From Apostichopus japonicus (Eukaryota > Echinodermata > Holothuroidea > Aspidochirotida > Stichopodidae): DNA of 64,000 nucleotides. The DNA lies in the NCBI RefSeq assembly GCF_037975245.1, contig NC_092579.1, forward strand, positions 15,448,178 to 15,512,177, written 5' to 3'. This document shows, piece by piece, positions 1-12,948 of the stretch (positions within the stretch are counted from its first letter, which is position 1; each line of letters opens with the position of its first letter). The notes beneath the pieces are model-generated. The model saw only the letters and a list, made by a program, of their open reading frames with translations, ran no database searches and was not told the DNA's origin. Position numbers and translations under genes: made by a program.

Positions 1-2042
1 TGCATATTAACAGAGGGTAAAAACACAGCATAATATGTATACATGACTTTATGAATAACAAATCAACACTCGTCTGAGTTCAGTGTGAATTTCCGAGACG
101 AACTATTTCTAACATCAATCTCCTTCAGCTACCCCTCAAAGTCTAAAGTAATATTATTCTATAGGCAGGTTTAATTCCAATTCCAATTACGACTGTCATA
201 TATGCACTGGTAAATGTGAGCGTTGATATCACACTTACAATCTCTAATTTTTGAATTTTAACCAATATATTTCACAAATTGACAGTTTTATTGGGTCTTC
301 CAAGGTCAGTTTGGACAAACGGAAAAAAAAATTAACCTGAAATGTATTAGCCATTCAGCTTTTCTATTTTAATCAACCGTGAATGAAAACGTCTTCCAAA
401 ACCACAAGATGTGTACAAATTCGGTATTTGGTTGACACGAACGATGCAATGCGTCTGAAAGGAAGTCTAAACCTTCCAAACAATAGAACCTGGCCAGTTA
501 AATGATGAGAAGATGGATGGAGAGAGTTTGGAGGAAAGAGGATGAATGGAAGTGAGGGAACATTGGTAGTCTGGGGAACAGGATAGGGAGAACTGGTAGG
601 GTTCAGTGGGGGGGGGGGGGGTGGGGGTGGGGGAAGGGAAGGGAAGTATAGGGTATCCAACTTGCACATGTTTATGCCTAAATGTGACCTGCAAAATCCT
701 AATCTAACATGCAATCTTACATTTGTCTTCATGCTGGAGGGACAATGATATAGAATGCTGCATTGTCAGTCTGTGTGATGTTCAAAGGAAGATTTAATTC
801 TGTCATGAATCATTCTAATCTATCCTGACAGTTCAGTTCAGTTTATATATTTCGCATATATACAAAGACATACAAAACAGTGCAGAAATGGTATATACAG
901 GATACTAGAAAAAACATAAAATGTTTATCAAAGCTAGTAACCCTAAAGAAAAAGAAAGAAAATAACAGAACAAAGTAAGAAAGAAAAAACAAAATGTACA
1001 AAACAAACTTGACCATAATATCAATCACAGTACTTGGAAGTTAGATAACTCTTGAGTTTATACTTAAATGAAGCAAATGTTTCAAATGTCTAATACCAGT
1101 TGGGAGAATATTCCATATTTTATAACAGTAATTGCTTAGCAGAAACTTTCCATGTTAAGAGCGGTGTCTAGTGACAGAGAATAGTACATTTGTTCTCGGG
1201 ACGTTTGAGATATCGGACAGGAGGTGAAAGGAGGTTCTAGGCAGCTATGTGGGTACTGTACTTGCTTTTCAACACCATGGAAAATAAAGGGTGCATAGGA
1301 GCCATGATGTATTTTGGGGGAATTTTGTGTGAGATTATCTCTCCTGTGTTTATGAAGCAGGCTTTAAGTTTGGTAATAGCAGCTGTATAGCACTTGCTGA
1401 GCTTCTATAAAGTAGACTTATTCTGGAATTATGATGTGTTATATCATGTGATGGAATATGTTGGTAATATTTAGTATACGATTTAAGACTCATATGATCA
1501 CATTTATCCTAGACCTATGTAAGTCCAGGTAGTGGGAGCGAGTCAATGCTATCCTCCATGTAACCGCCATATTAACGTGTAAGAACTAGAGTTTAGTATG
1601 TCTTTTTGTATATATATATGAGTAACATTAATTTTATTGTAAAATGAATTATATAAAATGTCTGTATAGAAAGAACAACTCAGAGCTATTCAACAGTCTG
1701 GGCTCCACTCTGTATGTCTCTCTCTCTCTCTTATAAGAAGTATCTTGGGACTCATTATTTTCACTTGATGTAATATTTTTATTATAATACCGTTACAGCC
1801 TGGACATAATTGGATCGGGGTTGAGACTAGATCAAGTTATTTGGTTTATGTACCCACATGCTCTATTTTGTGTGAAATTTCTGAGAACAAAAATATCTTG
1901 TTGGTAGGCTAATTAATCCCCGCATGGTCGCAAGAAAGCTGCGGTAGTGATAATTGAAAACAGCATTATCATTCAGTTTTTTCGAAAGGTTGTAGGTCTG
2001 TAACTGCTTCGGGGAATCAATTAAATAGATACTGTACCTATC
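1..2042. other. Intergenic, no gene seen
   Basis: No coding exon with plausible splice signals or family resemblance is visible on either strand. It contains a purine-rich strip (about 480-650) ending in a poly-G run at 608-621, a short CT microsatellite near 1715-1731 and generally A+T-rich DNA. The short open frames here are proline-rich readings of the G/C runs and not credible proteins. Confidence 0.6.
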
Positions 2043-2273
2043 TTCTCACTGCCAAAGAACTGGGTAACATACTTGCAATGCATCCAAATGACCCCTCTCT
2101 AAGGTCACTGCCTACTTCCTTCTCACTGCCAAAGAACTGGGTAACATTCTTGCAATGCATCCCAATGACCCCTCTCTAAGGTCACTGCCTACTTCCTTCT
2201 CACTGCCAAAGAACTGGGTAACATTCTTGCAATGCATCCCAATGAACCCTCTCTAAGGTCACTGCCTACTTCC
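2043..2273. repeat. Tandem repeat, 3 x 77 bp
   Basis: Three head-to-tail copies start at 2043, 2120 and 2197, each beginning TTCTCACTGCC and ending CTGCCTACTTCC. They differ at only a few positions (for example CATAC/CATTC and GACCC/GAACC). The near identity suggests recent local expansion. No ORF or known satellite family is recognised. Confidence 0.93.
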
Positions 2274-2325
2274 TTCCGATCGATCCATTCCCCGGGTGAG
2301 GATTCTACTTGTACTGCTACTCAAT

Positions 2326-2779
2326 CAGGGATGAGACTGAGCCGAGGAAAAAAAATCTGAAATTTATCGATCGCCGTCCTGGGGGAGGGGTTTAAGGGGA
2401 GGAGGTGTCCCCCTCCCCTTTAGAAAGTTTTTGTCAGGTAAGGAGGGCTTAGATGCAAAATGGTGGACGCTAGATGGAATCTATCGCATCACGTAACTCG
2501 CCAAAAAAGTGTGGAATTTCTGCTTGTATAATTTATCCATTAGCTTTTTTGAACCAAAAAAAGGCTTTTTTGCTTGCTTTGTGCTACTTGATTCCACCAC
2601 TGGTCAAATTCGGTGTTCCTTGCCTTCACAGTCCAGCATGTTCGGCAAAAAAAAAAAAAAAAAATTAAATAAAAAAAATAATTAAAAAATAATAAAAAAC
2701 GCGAATTACGAGAAAAAACGCGAAAATGAAAAAAAAAAAAATCGGAAAATCGTGTTTCCGCGGAAGAGTCTCATGCTTG
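2326..2779. mobile_element. hAT-like non-autonomous element with 6-bp flanking repeats
   Basis: The left end CAGGGATGAGACT and the right end (inverse CAAGCATGAGACT) form an imperfect terminal inverted repeat of about 26 bp. CTCAAT lies directly outside both ends as a possible 6-bp target duplication. The interior is A-rich with oligo-A blocks. It also carries, at about 2370-2470, a GC-rich piece resembling the interior of the MITE family found at 18696, 36818 and 57688. No transposase is encoded. The CAG terminus fits hAT; the short duplication fits 5-6 bp hAT subgroups. Confidence 0.55.
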
Positions 2780-5094
2780 CTCAATGCATTTGTCCTCCTA
2801 CCATGCATGGGTAGTGTGCTTATAAACTACCAAGTCTGTACTACAGTAAAAACATGACCCAGCAAGACACCCTTGCTTTTCCTGTACAAGTAAACTGCCT
2901 GTTAACTGTCATGGGATATTATTACAGCATCCTCAGATACCAGACTATAGAATAATAATACTGCAGTTTTAAGCACTATATAAAGTAGGTCTTGGTTCAA
3001 AGTTACCTCTTGAAATGATTGGAGTATTGCCTTCACTGATGACTTCTTTGCCTCATCCAAACCTGTCATATTCGATTCTCATCAGAATGATCACACCCTG
3101 CGCTGCTAAAGACTTGAATGATCACACCCTGCGTTGCAAAAAGACTTTCATGTAACGGCTGCAGAAGAAAATCAAACAAATTATAAATAAAAGTTACATA
3201 AATCAGATAGAATCTTAATAATTAACCATTAATTTCACTTCAGGTCTTCCATGATTCACTAAGGGGGAACAAATTTGGCAAAGATGTTCAATAGGGTTAG
3301 GGAAGGAATTATTGATGACCACAGTATATTTTATTGTTTCTGTGCGGGAGGGCAAACGGGGACCAGTTTAACAATTTGATGAATGCTTCTCTCTCATGGA
3401 AGTTCATTATTCGATGTGCCACAAACCTAGATCAGCCTTCTGTATTAATGTCACACATTTTGCTGGCTCAACAGGAATTATATCGATAATTATCATTTTC
3501 ATATCAATGTACAAAAGTTAAGACAGTTCTGCCAGCATTATGTAGACCACACATTGAGGCTCAAGGATAGCCTACGATAACTAAACATTGCTTCCATGCA
3601 ACACAAGAATGGTGGACACAAGAAAGGTGGTACTTGGACAAGTGGTGTTGTATGTCATGTATTCAACGGTGCTCTCTTGTGTTAATATAGGAACATGTCT
3701 TGGTTGTTCTTAGAATTTGTATAACAATGACTTTACAAATGCTAGCGTTTCAGGAGCTGACACCTTCGTCAATGTACTAGCATTAAAGAAGCATTCCAGA
3801 TACAGTAGTTTACAGTGTAAACTCATATTTTACCCTTAAAAATGTTGCAGCATCTGTAGGTTAATGACCGCATCCTTGTGATATTTTGTTATTAAACATG
3901 AATGATAAAGATCTCAAAACTCTTTGTTAACAAGTGGTGGTCAACTGATGATTATAGCCAATTCTTCTAAGAAATATTCCAGAGGATGGAGGCAGACATA
4001 TGAGAGGAAATGAGAAGAAATTATAACATCTCAGAGGTCAAAGCCATATGGATGGCTAAACAAGGTAGATTTTCATCCAGAAGCTTAAGCCATGGCTTTA
4101 CCATCTGATATAGGACTCCATATCTCCCTCCCTCTCATCACCTCCCCCTCCCCCCCTGAAAAAAAAATCAAAACATCAAATACTGTTAAATACCTAATAG
4201 ATTAACACTCAAGATGAACTGTACAGTGTATATCCCACCTTTTCAAACGCCAAACTGATTTTTCATCACCTGCATAATTTATGTCGCCGAGTTTGTATAG
4301 AAATAATTCATTCATAATCCATGCCACCCTCAACTTTAAAAAGTACACATGTGACAGAACAATGAATGATTGATTGCTCATACCTGAATACAATGGAGAT
4401 TAAAAAACCAAAGAAGAACCAAACAAAGAAAACCTGCAACAATCATGATTCAATTTACTGTTTGTTTTTTCACGAGCAGGAACGGGTATATTGCTGTAAA
4501 CAGATCACTGATTCAATGTTCAGTCGTATTCACTTGATTGTGAAGTACTGTATGCCCCCAAGTCCCCCCCCCCCCTCCATATTAAATTCAATACAAGTTT
4601 CAAATATTCTCAAAAGACATCTTCTTGCCCAGTACTATTTCGAAACTCTTCAACACCACTTAAAAATGTTAAATGGTGGAGTTGTTCACATCACAAGAAC
4701 TATCGAAGCACTCAAGTGTGAATAATGCCAATGTCTCGTACTATGCCAGCAAACGGTGATGGATAAATTTCAGCCGAGCACTTCAATAACTTCATCAAGT
4801 CATCTCTATTGTGAACTAATAGGCTGAGTGACTTACATGTTTGTGCTCAATTTTCATAAATTAGAATTTAAATAAAGTCTAATCTCTGATACATTTACAG
4901 CAACAGTTCCAAATTATACTATCCGTTACAAGAAAAAGAAAATCAAGGAATGGACTGATCGAGAAAATTACATGAAACATTCTTCTAGACTAGATGCTGA
5001 TTTTTCTGCAACATGAATAATTAGACTTGCTCTTGAAAGTTTATTTAGTCCATTATATATATACTGTAGTGAGGAATAAATAATTAAACAAATA
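2780..5094. other. Intergenic; small repeats only
   Basis: No gene seen. At 3090-3150 a phrase of about 33 bp (ATGATCACACCCTGCG) occurs twice in tandem. At 3741-3775 on the minus strand is a hammerhead-like core (TGACGA, short stem, GAAAC), annotated separately. A C-run lies at about 4565-4576. Confidence 0.55.
3741..3775 (-). other. Hammerhead-ribozyme-like core motif
   Basis: On the minus strand the order TTGACGA, AGG, loop, CCT, GAAACGC resembles the hammerhead core CUGANGA-stem II-GAAA. The first base differs from consensus. Such cores are known in Penelope-like retroelements. I cannot confirm stems I and III or a cleavage triplet, so this is only a motif match. Confidence 0.22.
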
Positions 5095-5105
5095 TGTTAA
5101 AATTA

Positions 5106-5145
<40 letters not shown>

Positions 5146-5430
5146 TTGAATCATGTAATTAACTTACATAATGAACCAAGTATATCTGTCCATTTCTAAA
5201 TGACATCTACAGTACAGTAATGATCAGAAACAAAGACTGTTTACTTCACAAGAAATTCAAAACTTATAACTATAAATATGTAAAAATTAATATTATATAT
5301 ATATATTATGAATCATGTAATTAACTTACATAATAAACCAAGTGTATCTGTCCATTTCTAAATGACAGCTACAGTAATTATCTGAAACAAAGACGGTTTA
5401 CTTCACAAGAAATTCAAAACGTATAATTTA
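5095..5430. repeat. Degenerate tandem duplication, about 190-bp period
   Basis: Copy 1 (about 5095-5275) and copy 2 (about 5282-5430) share an AT microsatellite followed by GAATCATGTAATTAACTTAC and ending CTTCACAAGAAATTCAAAAC. The AT tract has different lengths in the two copies. This is a local duplication with no coding content. Confidence 0.85.
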
Positions 5431-8161
5431 ATAGAGCTCTTGAACTTTACAGACAAAACACATACCCCAACGAGTGAGTTTTTTTACTCTTCCAATATCT
5501 TGTCAGACAATCATCTAATTATTTTATCGTCAGGTCATCTTACTTTACATACGTAACGAGCGGCAAGCTAAACAACTAATTACAGAGAGAGCTACTGTAA
5601 TTCACTACTCAGCATGCATTGGATAATCATTTGTACAAAGTTGGCAGACTGCATGATGCTGAAATCAAAACTTACAACTTCAACTTAGTGTAAAAGGAAT
5701 TTCTTTTTATCGATCTTCAGAAGTATCGTTTAACAAAGAACACTCAAAGCCTGTTAACTGGTGAATTGACACTATCAGGGGGCGGAGTGATTGTACAAAA
5801 TTCAACAATTCTGTTCCATACATTAACGGTACGTTTATTCCCAAATTGATTGTCTGTGAGTGTGTTTGGCAATTTGGACAAGGTCAGGCTCATCGAATCT
5901 CAACGAAACAATATTGGGAGATGTGGTACAAATCTGACACCACGCTTGGAGGCTAGCGTGTAAACAGAGATTCTTTTATCGTTCAGTTGGAAGGGTTTCC
6001 TGTTGAACTGGTCTCAGGAAGCATTACTGTACATTTTTTAACAGAGATTCTGAATTGCTCAATAAACAGTTACCATCCAAAAACCTGCAGGGCAGAGCTT
6101 ATATAAGAATGGCCTCTTTGGCAAAGCTATTCTGACTCATGGATTAAAAAAGTTCTTGAAATTTTTGAACAATATGCAGTAAATAAATGCAATACTTTTA
6201 CTACTTGCGAATGGCCAACGGTGTACAACTTTCTGATTACTAGAGATGAACTTGGAAAATAGGGAACAATAGCTTGGCACCTTATACATAGCGCTGAGTG
6301 AGGTGCCTTGCAGTGTAGTGTTTCACTTTGTTACTCTATAGTGTAAGGAAAGTTACAAAACCCAGATTAGGGTTTTTGTTATCAACAAACTATTCATACC
6401 GGGTTCTATTTAAAGTTGAGTTACCAGTGAGGTCGTTTTATACTTGATAGGATTTTTCTATGAGTTATCTAAACATCTGGACATTTTTTAGGAAATTTTA
6501 CAGAATGGATCAGGAAATATTCTAAACACTTGGTAACTATTGTACATAGGGTGAAGCATGGAAGGGAGTATTTGAAGAGTGAATAGTTACTAGTATCTAA
6601 CCGACATACTGTAGATTTCCTGGTTAACACACTGCATAGTCACTGTGTGTCACACACTCTTAACTGCAAGTAACAACAGGACACAGTCAATCACGTGTGT
6701 TAAAGTGCTTCGTTTATAATCTGGTGTTTCTTTCACAGACCACGAAATTGCATACTAAGTACGGGTGAACTCTCTGACTAACTTCAAGTGTAAACGTGAT
6801 AACTCTGCAGAAAGGAATTTAATGGAACATACTGTTGTGGAAATTTAATTGAAATACAGTATACAGTATCACGTAAGATATATTACATTTCTTTTGTGAG
6901 AGCCTATTCTTTGGAAAAGTGTTGGTTATTGACAACGTATTTTACCTGTGGAATTGCCAGTTTTAAGAACTTGCTGTGACATAAAAAATAAAAAACTATT
7001 TCATATTGTCTTTCTTTCATGCAGTTTAAGTGTTTCTTGACATGTTTTAGAAGTTCTACAAACATAGGAGCAACATCATTGAGACTGACCAAATCAAATG
7101 GTGGCAGACTGCAACAGGCGATTCTTTTGCAGACTTTTCATGATACGTGATATAACTGATCACTTAAGGATTGATTCCTCCTCGGAAGACCTGAACATTT
7201 GGGAAACGACAAAAACCGATAGTAATGTAGCATTAGCGTGTTCAGGTTATCTGTAGGTGTGCTACAGTAAAGATGATCAACACACACAAACAATATTCCA
7301 TATAGATCTATGCTACCCCGTATTAAAGCGAATCCAGCCGTATTCTGAGTTTCTGGATTTAAACTAGCAAAATAAGCAGTTATTGGCTTGCAGACTTTAA
7401 ACTTTTATACGTTTGCGATATGAGGCTGTGAAACAACAGAGTAGTAGTACTCCAACACCTGTACGGTACAGTACGCAGAGAAAGCTATATAAATATATAT
7501 ATGTAATTATATATGACTAAATATAGCTGCATATAGTTTTTAAGTCTTGCTATATCACCCAGTGCAACTTTAATTGGAGTTTACATTTTTTTATTTATAA
7601 ATTGTGCAGCTAGAAAACTAAATCCATATGCATAGAATGATAGCTATAAAACTGTAAAACTGTAAGATGTCATAATGTTGATGGCTGCTCACATCTTGCA
7701 CCTGTAATCCTATCTGACTCAATGGTTCTACTTTACCAGCAATTATCAGAAATACATGAGCCTTTATTACATGACAGAATCGGATCTTTCTAAACCATTT
7801 TCTGATTCTAGTCAAACTTTGATTATACGACGTACAAATACGAACTATCTTGTTTTCAATTTCCTGTTCACTGCCAATCTGTATGTGTCTGTGCTGTTCA
7901 TTCGCACATTGTGTAAGTCACTCACAACCTCTTAGAAGTCACGTTTTAAGGTCAATTTTTGAAATCGACAAAATACTCGTTGTTAAAATCCGGACTCCAA
8001 AAAAACAACTTTTCGGGTTTTAGGGATCATAGCGTACTCCATCCTAGGGCACACACGTTGAAGTGATACATGTGGGTCAAGTCACAATATAAGTTGATAT
8101 TATAATATTTTATTATAATCTGAACAATCGTTTGTGCTATAGTCCTTATTTTAATTAAACC
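5431..8161. other. Intergenic, upstream of the GPCR gene
   Basis: No exon is recognised. It is A+T-rich with a short TATATA tract near 7490-7510. The last 60 bases before the receptor start are very A+T-rich (about 8098-8120) and could hold the promoter, but no clear TATA/Inr pair can be fixed. Confidence 0.5.
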
Positions 8162-9127
8162 ATGGCATCAAACAATACGTCGATGCCACTTCTTCGACCT
8201 GCAGCGACAATCGCTTTGGAGACTGCCACCATCACCATCATATCAGCGATGATCTTTGTGTGCAATCTTGGCAATATGAGAATCCTGAAATCGGTCACCT
8301 TTTGGCATAAGTCAACGGTCTATCTCCTCATGAACCTAGCAGTCAGTGACATCTGTGTGGCAACCTTTACCACCTCAGCAATCTTCTCCTGCATCACTGG
8401 TGAATACATATCACTGTTTGCCTGTAAAATTCAAGCTTTCTTGGGTGGGACCTCCGTAACAGTGTCTCTGATCACTCTGATGCTCATCAGCGTGGACCGT
8501 TACATCATCATCGCCCATCCTCTACGCCATCGCTCGTTGATGTCGAATAAAGCCATCGCCTTCATGACGGTTCTCTCCTGGACCGTGCCTGTCCTCCTCT
8601 ACCTCTGGGTGTTCTGGGAGGATATACTCGGCACCCAGTACAATCCACATTCTTTCCTCTGTTCGGCCGATCTCACTAAACACGCACCTTTCGTTATCGT
8701 CCTCGTGGCGGTCATCTTCCTGCCTGCCAACGTGACGATCATCTACTGCTACGGGACCATCTTCTGCATAGCTAACAGACACTCCAGCAATATACAGTCG
8801 CAACAGGCCAAACTGAATCTCAACAAGACGAATCCTAAACGGAACTGCAAGGCAGCGGGGATGTTCATCGTCGTCTTTGGCATGTTCAATGTATGCTGGG
8901 TTCCCTACGTGATACTGGTCATCTATAGGGTTTCGCATCCAATGGAGCAAGGACCGCACTGGGTCAATTTTATCATTCCTTGGATGGCAATGTCTAACAG
9001 TTTTGTCAACATTTTCATCTACTTTATATTGAACGCTCAGTACAGGACGGCTGTTAAGAGATTATTCCGATGTCACGGCAGGACTCACTCTCCACCGGAA
9101 GGGTACACGATGGAGAGCAACTTTTAA
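8162..9127 (+). CDS. Class A (rhodopsin-like) G-protein-coupled receptor, single exon
   Basis: A seven-transmembrane plasma-membrane receptor of 321 aa, with no intron and a good start context (AAACCATGG). The short N-terminus has sequons at N4 and N5. TM1 carries G-N (N38), TM2 carries LAVSD (D63), C88 and C167 can form the usual TM3-ECL2 disulfide, TM3 ends in DRY (112-114), TM4 has W140, TM5 has P188, and TM6 has CWVPY (245-249). TM7 is odd: the NPxxY motif reads NIFIY (283-287), with the proline replaced. The position equivalent to 3.32 is G95, so it lacks the aspartate of amine receptors. Intronless receptors of this class are expanded in sea urchins, and a chemosensory or orphan role is a reasonable inference. 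The ligand is unknown. The frame is intact and class A membership is secure. Confidence 0.95.
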   Translation: MASNNTSMPLLRPAATIALETATITIISAMIFVCNLGNMRILKSVTFWHKSTVYLLMNLAVSDICVATFTTSAIFSCITGEYISLFACKIQAFLGGTSVTVSLITLMLISVDRYIIIAHPLRHRSLMSNKAIAFMTVLSWTVPVLLYLWVFWEDILGTQYNPHSFLCSADLTKHAPFVIVLVAVIFLPANVTIIYCYGTIFCIANRHSSNIQSQQAKLNLNKTNPKRNCKAAGMFIVVFGMFNVCWVPYVILVIYRVSHPMEQGPHWVNFIIPWMAMSNSFVNIFIYFILNAQYRTAVKRLFRCHGRTHSPPEGYTMESNF

Positions 9128-10528
9128 CAGTAACCCGGCAAATAGCAAAGTTTACAGTGCAAATATTAGCTTGTGATGTTTACATGATTTTTAAGCCAGT
9201 TTTTGGTATTGTACATATTACTACAACATTCCATTTGGAAAAGAAAATTTCCAAAACATTAGATAGCGATTAATGGCGAGTAATTAAATCAGTCGAGTAC
9301 CATAAATACTGTTTTATTTAAAAACTAAGAAAGATGTTAGAATGACCAGATTACTTTCAGGCACAACGGTAGAAGACGTAATTATCTAACCAAGGAGAGA
9401 TAGTTTACAGTTGTACCTTGAATATACAGTAAGTCACAATTTAAATATTTTCATCATTGATGAAGAATTTTCCTACACGGTTTGAACAGCACTGGTAAGG
9501 GCTGGTAAACATAACTGTGATACCATGCACTTATTTTAAGGTGACAGAACCTCAACGTCATCTTTGGCCTAATATATATGACAGAAATTTTGTGAAGAAC
9601 AACTGTTGCAAACAGCTAAGAAGTATCTTGCTCAGTTTGGGAGCTATCCTAGCTTAAAAGTTATGCATGGGAGAAGCTGCCAGTTTGTAAATCTGTGATG
9701 TCATACTGTAGTGCCACTAAGGACCTAAAACATTTTAGCTACATCTCCTTGGTTTTTTTTCTTTCATACATGGTATTTTGCAAGGTAATATATGTTAACA
9801 GTGTTGACAACGAAACCAATTGCAAAAATTAATAGGTCATACTTTTGAGGTTTGCTATCTTTATTACAAGTGCTAAAAGTTGACTGCCACAAGGTAAGAA
9901 AATTACTGAATTAGCTTTCAGTTTCAATCATCATTTGTTTCAATACTGCAAATTACTTCAGTCACTGAGCAGTGTTCACTACACTGAAACATTGGGAATC
10001 TTTATACCGGGTAACTTGGGTTACGTGACAAGCATTAAGCTTTTACCTGCCTTCTCATATCTGATTGTCTTACTCGAAAAGAGCAAGAGAGGTACTGTAC
10101 AGTTGTAAAGAAGAGAAAGTACAGTAGACGAGGCAACAGAGTAAATATATTCATGAAGGTTTCAGGGACATAACAATGCTTTGAAGTGGCCGGCAGTTAA
10201 ACCATTATCTCTAGCATACTTGAGGCTTCATTGGATTCAGGCGTTTATAGTTATGAAAGTACTACATAATAAAGATATATAAGTGTATATGTTCAGAGGT
10301 TAAATTCATTTGTGATATGTAAATTAAGAAACATCTTGAGTAATAACAATCAAGATATTGACAATGAAGACAGGCTGGTAATTGAATGTGAGGCAAAGAC
10401 AAGTTTCACATTGGCAAAAAATATATATAATTTTAATAATAATAACAATTTTCTGCTTGAAGTTTGCATCTAACTTTTTACTAAGTACCATATAAAGGTG
10501 GAAAATTATCACAATATGAGATATTTTT
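9128..10528. other. 3' flank of the GPCR and intergenic DNA
   Basis: No further exon or repeat with clear ends is seen. No canonical AATAAA was found close to the receptor stop. Several TACAGTA/CTGTACAG words occur, as elsewhere in the window. Confidence 0.5.
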
Positions 10529-10705
10529 TAAGAAAAGTCACCCAGGAAAGAACCTGTGCACGAAAAAACCAAACGATTGATCTGCTCTCAACCCCAGTCC
10601 CCTTGCATCGAGGCTGTGACTGTGTGATCATTGTCAGGTGTGTATCACCATTCCCATCAAAAGGGAACAGATACTACACATGATCTTAGCCAAAAGGCAG
10701 AATAT
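10529..10705 (-). ncRNA. Isolated U2-snRNA-like repeat copy
   Basis: Read on the minus strand it starts TGCCTTTTGGCTAAGATC, continues GTGTAGTATCTGTTC (the U2 branch-point recognition stretch), then follows the same non-U2 body as the array at 43775-44716, with a 3' hairpin (CACAGG/CCTGGGTG) and a final TTTTCTT followed by A-rich DNA. A run GGTTTTTTCG just before the 3' hairpin is a degenerate Sm-like site. The bases just before the U2-like part (CCCATATATT) match the linker of the tandem units (CCCATAATAT). This copy may therefore derive from an array unit and not from a clean RNA 5' end. Function is unknown; a SINE with a snRNA head is the main alternative. Confidence 0.6.
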
Positions 10706-12720
10706 ATGGGAATGACACAATATCCAATCCAAGGTCAAAATAACAGAGTGAAATAAAACTACAAACAAACCTTGTTTGGATATTATAGACTACAGTAGCT
10801 ATGACATTGGATACTGCTTGCTATCAGCGGGTATATTTTGGTATGAAATGTGACAGAATCATCTATCAATATCTGAAGTTTCATACACAGAATTTCAAAG
10901 ATGGGGACGGGTGGGGGAGGAGGGCTAAATCCAACCGCGACTGATTTAAGTACCTGTAGGGGCTGAAATGTTTTGGAAGGGCCATAGGCAAATAAAGGAT
11001 TTATAATCTTGCACTGAATCTACCTCATATGAATAAGTATAATCTCCTATGACTATGTATAAACCATGGTTTAAGCTTTAAAAAGGGGGAGTAGCTGCCA
11101 TCTAGGTCCCACCTCTTCCTTCATTTAACAAAAGAGGGGTTGTGTTCCTTGATGGCAACTCCCATTTGGAGGGAGGGGGAGGGAGTCGGGGGAGAGGGAG
11201 AAAAAATGAATCTCTACATGTAAGTACAGTATGTGTAAGGCTTACTCTTAGTGTTTTTGTGTTAGGTACATTGCAAAGAGGGTGTACACCCATAGCAGTT
11301 GTCTAATTTTTCCCATCCTGAATTAAAAATTCCCCAAACTGGACCATTCCCCCCAACTGATGAAGGCTGTTGGGGGGGGGGGGGAGTTACATCAAGTAAA
11401 TTAAACAAAATATGAACCCTCTGTAGCTCTCTGTTGAGAAACCTGAAAAAAAATTCTCCTGACCTTTACAACGATCAAAACGGACAACCTGGTTAGAAAT
11501 TTGGCAGATTGTCTGCCAGAAAGAATACTTGACAGTTTAATTTACACATAAAACTGAAGAAAGCATAAATTGTTATCAGTGTATTTTAGTTAAGTAATGT
11601 TTTAAAACAATGCTGCTCCTAATTTGTTATCTAATTGGAGAATTTTAACCCATTTAATATTTCTGATTTGAAACGATAATTTCTCTTCCTTAATTCATCT
11701 TTCTTTGGGGATAGACCTATTATTTTGTTAAAGATTTATAATAAGGATTTAAAATTGAAAATTTTACGTGTTACGTGAAAATAGAATTATAACAAAAGCA
11801 AAACAAGAGTTTTCAAGTGTATTTTTACTATTTTGGTGTGTTTAATTGATATGCTGTAATACTTTTATAAGATGACTCCACTCATGAACATAAAGTTTGA
11901 TAATTTACCACAACAAAAAAAGAGTATATTTTATGTGGAATATATTACATTTTATGATTTTAGTTCATCTTAAAAGTAGTGATTGATAAGTTTCCAGGAT
12001 TGGAGGGTTAAACTCACTGATACAAGCCTTTCATGAATGCAAATTCTTGTGATCATACACAAAATCATCTATTATTAGATGCACCTCCTCCTCCTCCTCC
12101 TTCTACAGCACTGCACCCCATACCGTACCTATTATGTTTCCAGAAAGCAAATTTAGTATTTATTTATAATCAGTAATGTTGGTATATGTCATGCACCTTT
12201 TGTCGGTGGTACGATGTCTATAACTTTTGAACAAGGCGTTGGAAAGGTATTTAATTATTTAATACTCATTTAAAATGTTTACATGAGGCTACATTAGAAA
12301 ATTTAAAACCGACCATTCGAATCAATATCTTACCTATTGTTTTATTTATAAATGCATCAACTAGCAATTGTTTGAGGGGCAACATTATATTTCCCTCCAC
12401 CCCCCCCCCCTTAAGTTTACAAATTGGGAGGGACCATTGTTCTCCATCTCTGTCTATTAGGAGTGTTTAATATAGTTTCCCGTTGATTTCGATTCTTCTT
12501 CATCATGAGCTGAATGAACAAAGCCTGTGCCTGTTTTCCAGCCATTATGGTAATTGTCCAAGTGCCTTGTCAAATTCTATGAATATTAATGAGACGACTG
12601 GCAATCAAAAGTAATGCACAGTATTGACTGTGTACGGCAGGGATTCTCAGATTAATTTGTCTACGAGAGAATCGGTTCAAGCAAAGAATATGATCAGATG
12701 TGACCAAAATCTCTTATATT
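10706..12720. other. Intergenic, no gene seen
   Basis: Contains GC-rich scraps (10900-10990 and 11150-11200), a poly-G run at 11372-11384 and A+T-rich DNA. A CTCCTC run is at about 12085-12105 and a C-run near 12400. No coding or RNA gene is recognised. Confidence 0.5.
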
Positions 12721-12948
12721 ATGCTTATAGACTGAGCCATTAGCAGCGTAGGGTGGTACAGTATTTTATACTGTAGCATTCCACCCTGCTCATAATATGT
12801 TTATAGACTGAGCCATTAGCAGGGTATGGTGGTACAGTATTTTATACTGTAGCATTCCACCCTGCTCATAATATGCTTATAGACTGAGCCATTAGCAGGG
12901 TAGGATGGTACAGTGATTTATACTGTAGCATTCCACCCTGCTCATATT
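12721..12948. repeat. Tandem repeat, 3 x 76 bp, each with an internal inverted repeat
   Basis: Copies start at 12721, 12797 and 12873 with ATGCTTATAGACTGAGCC (one has GTTT). Within each unit AGCAGGGTAKGRTGGTACAGT pairs imperfectly with ACTGTAGCATTCCACCCTGCT, so each unit could fold into a hairpin of about 20 bp. There is no ORF. The array is short and nearly homogeneous. Confidence 0.92.

Noticed and set aside
8522-8959. 145-aa minus-strand ORF
   Set aside because: It lies wholly antisense to the conserved GPCR and reflects its codon bias.
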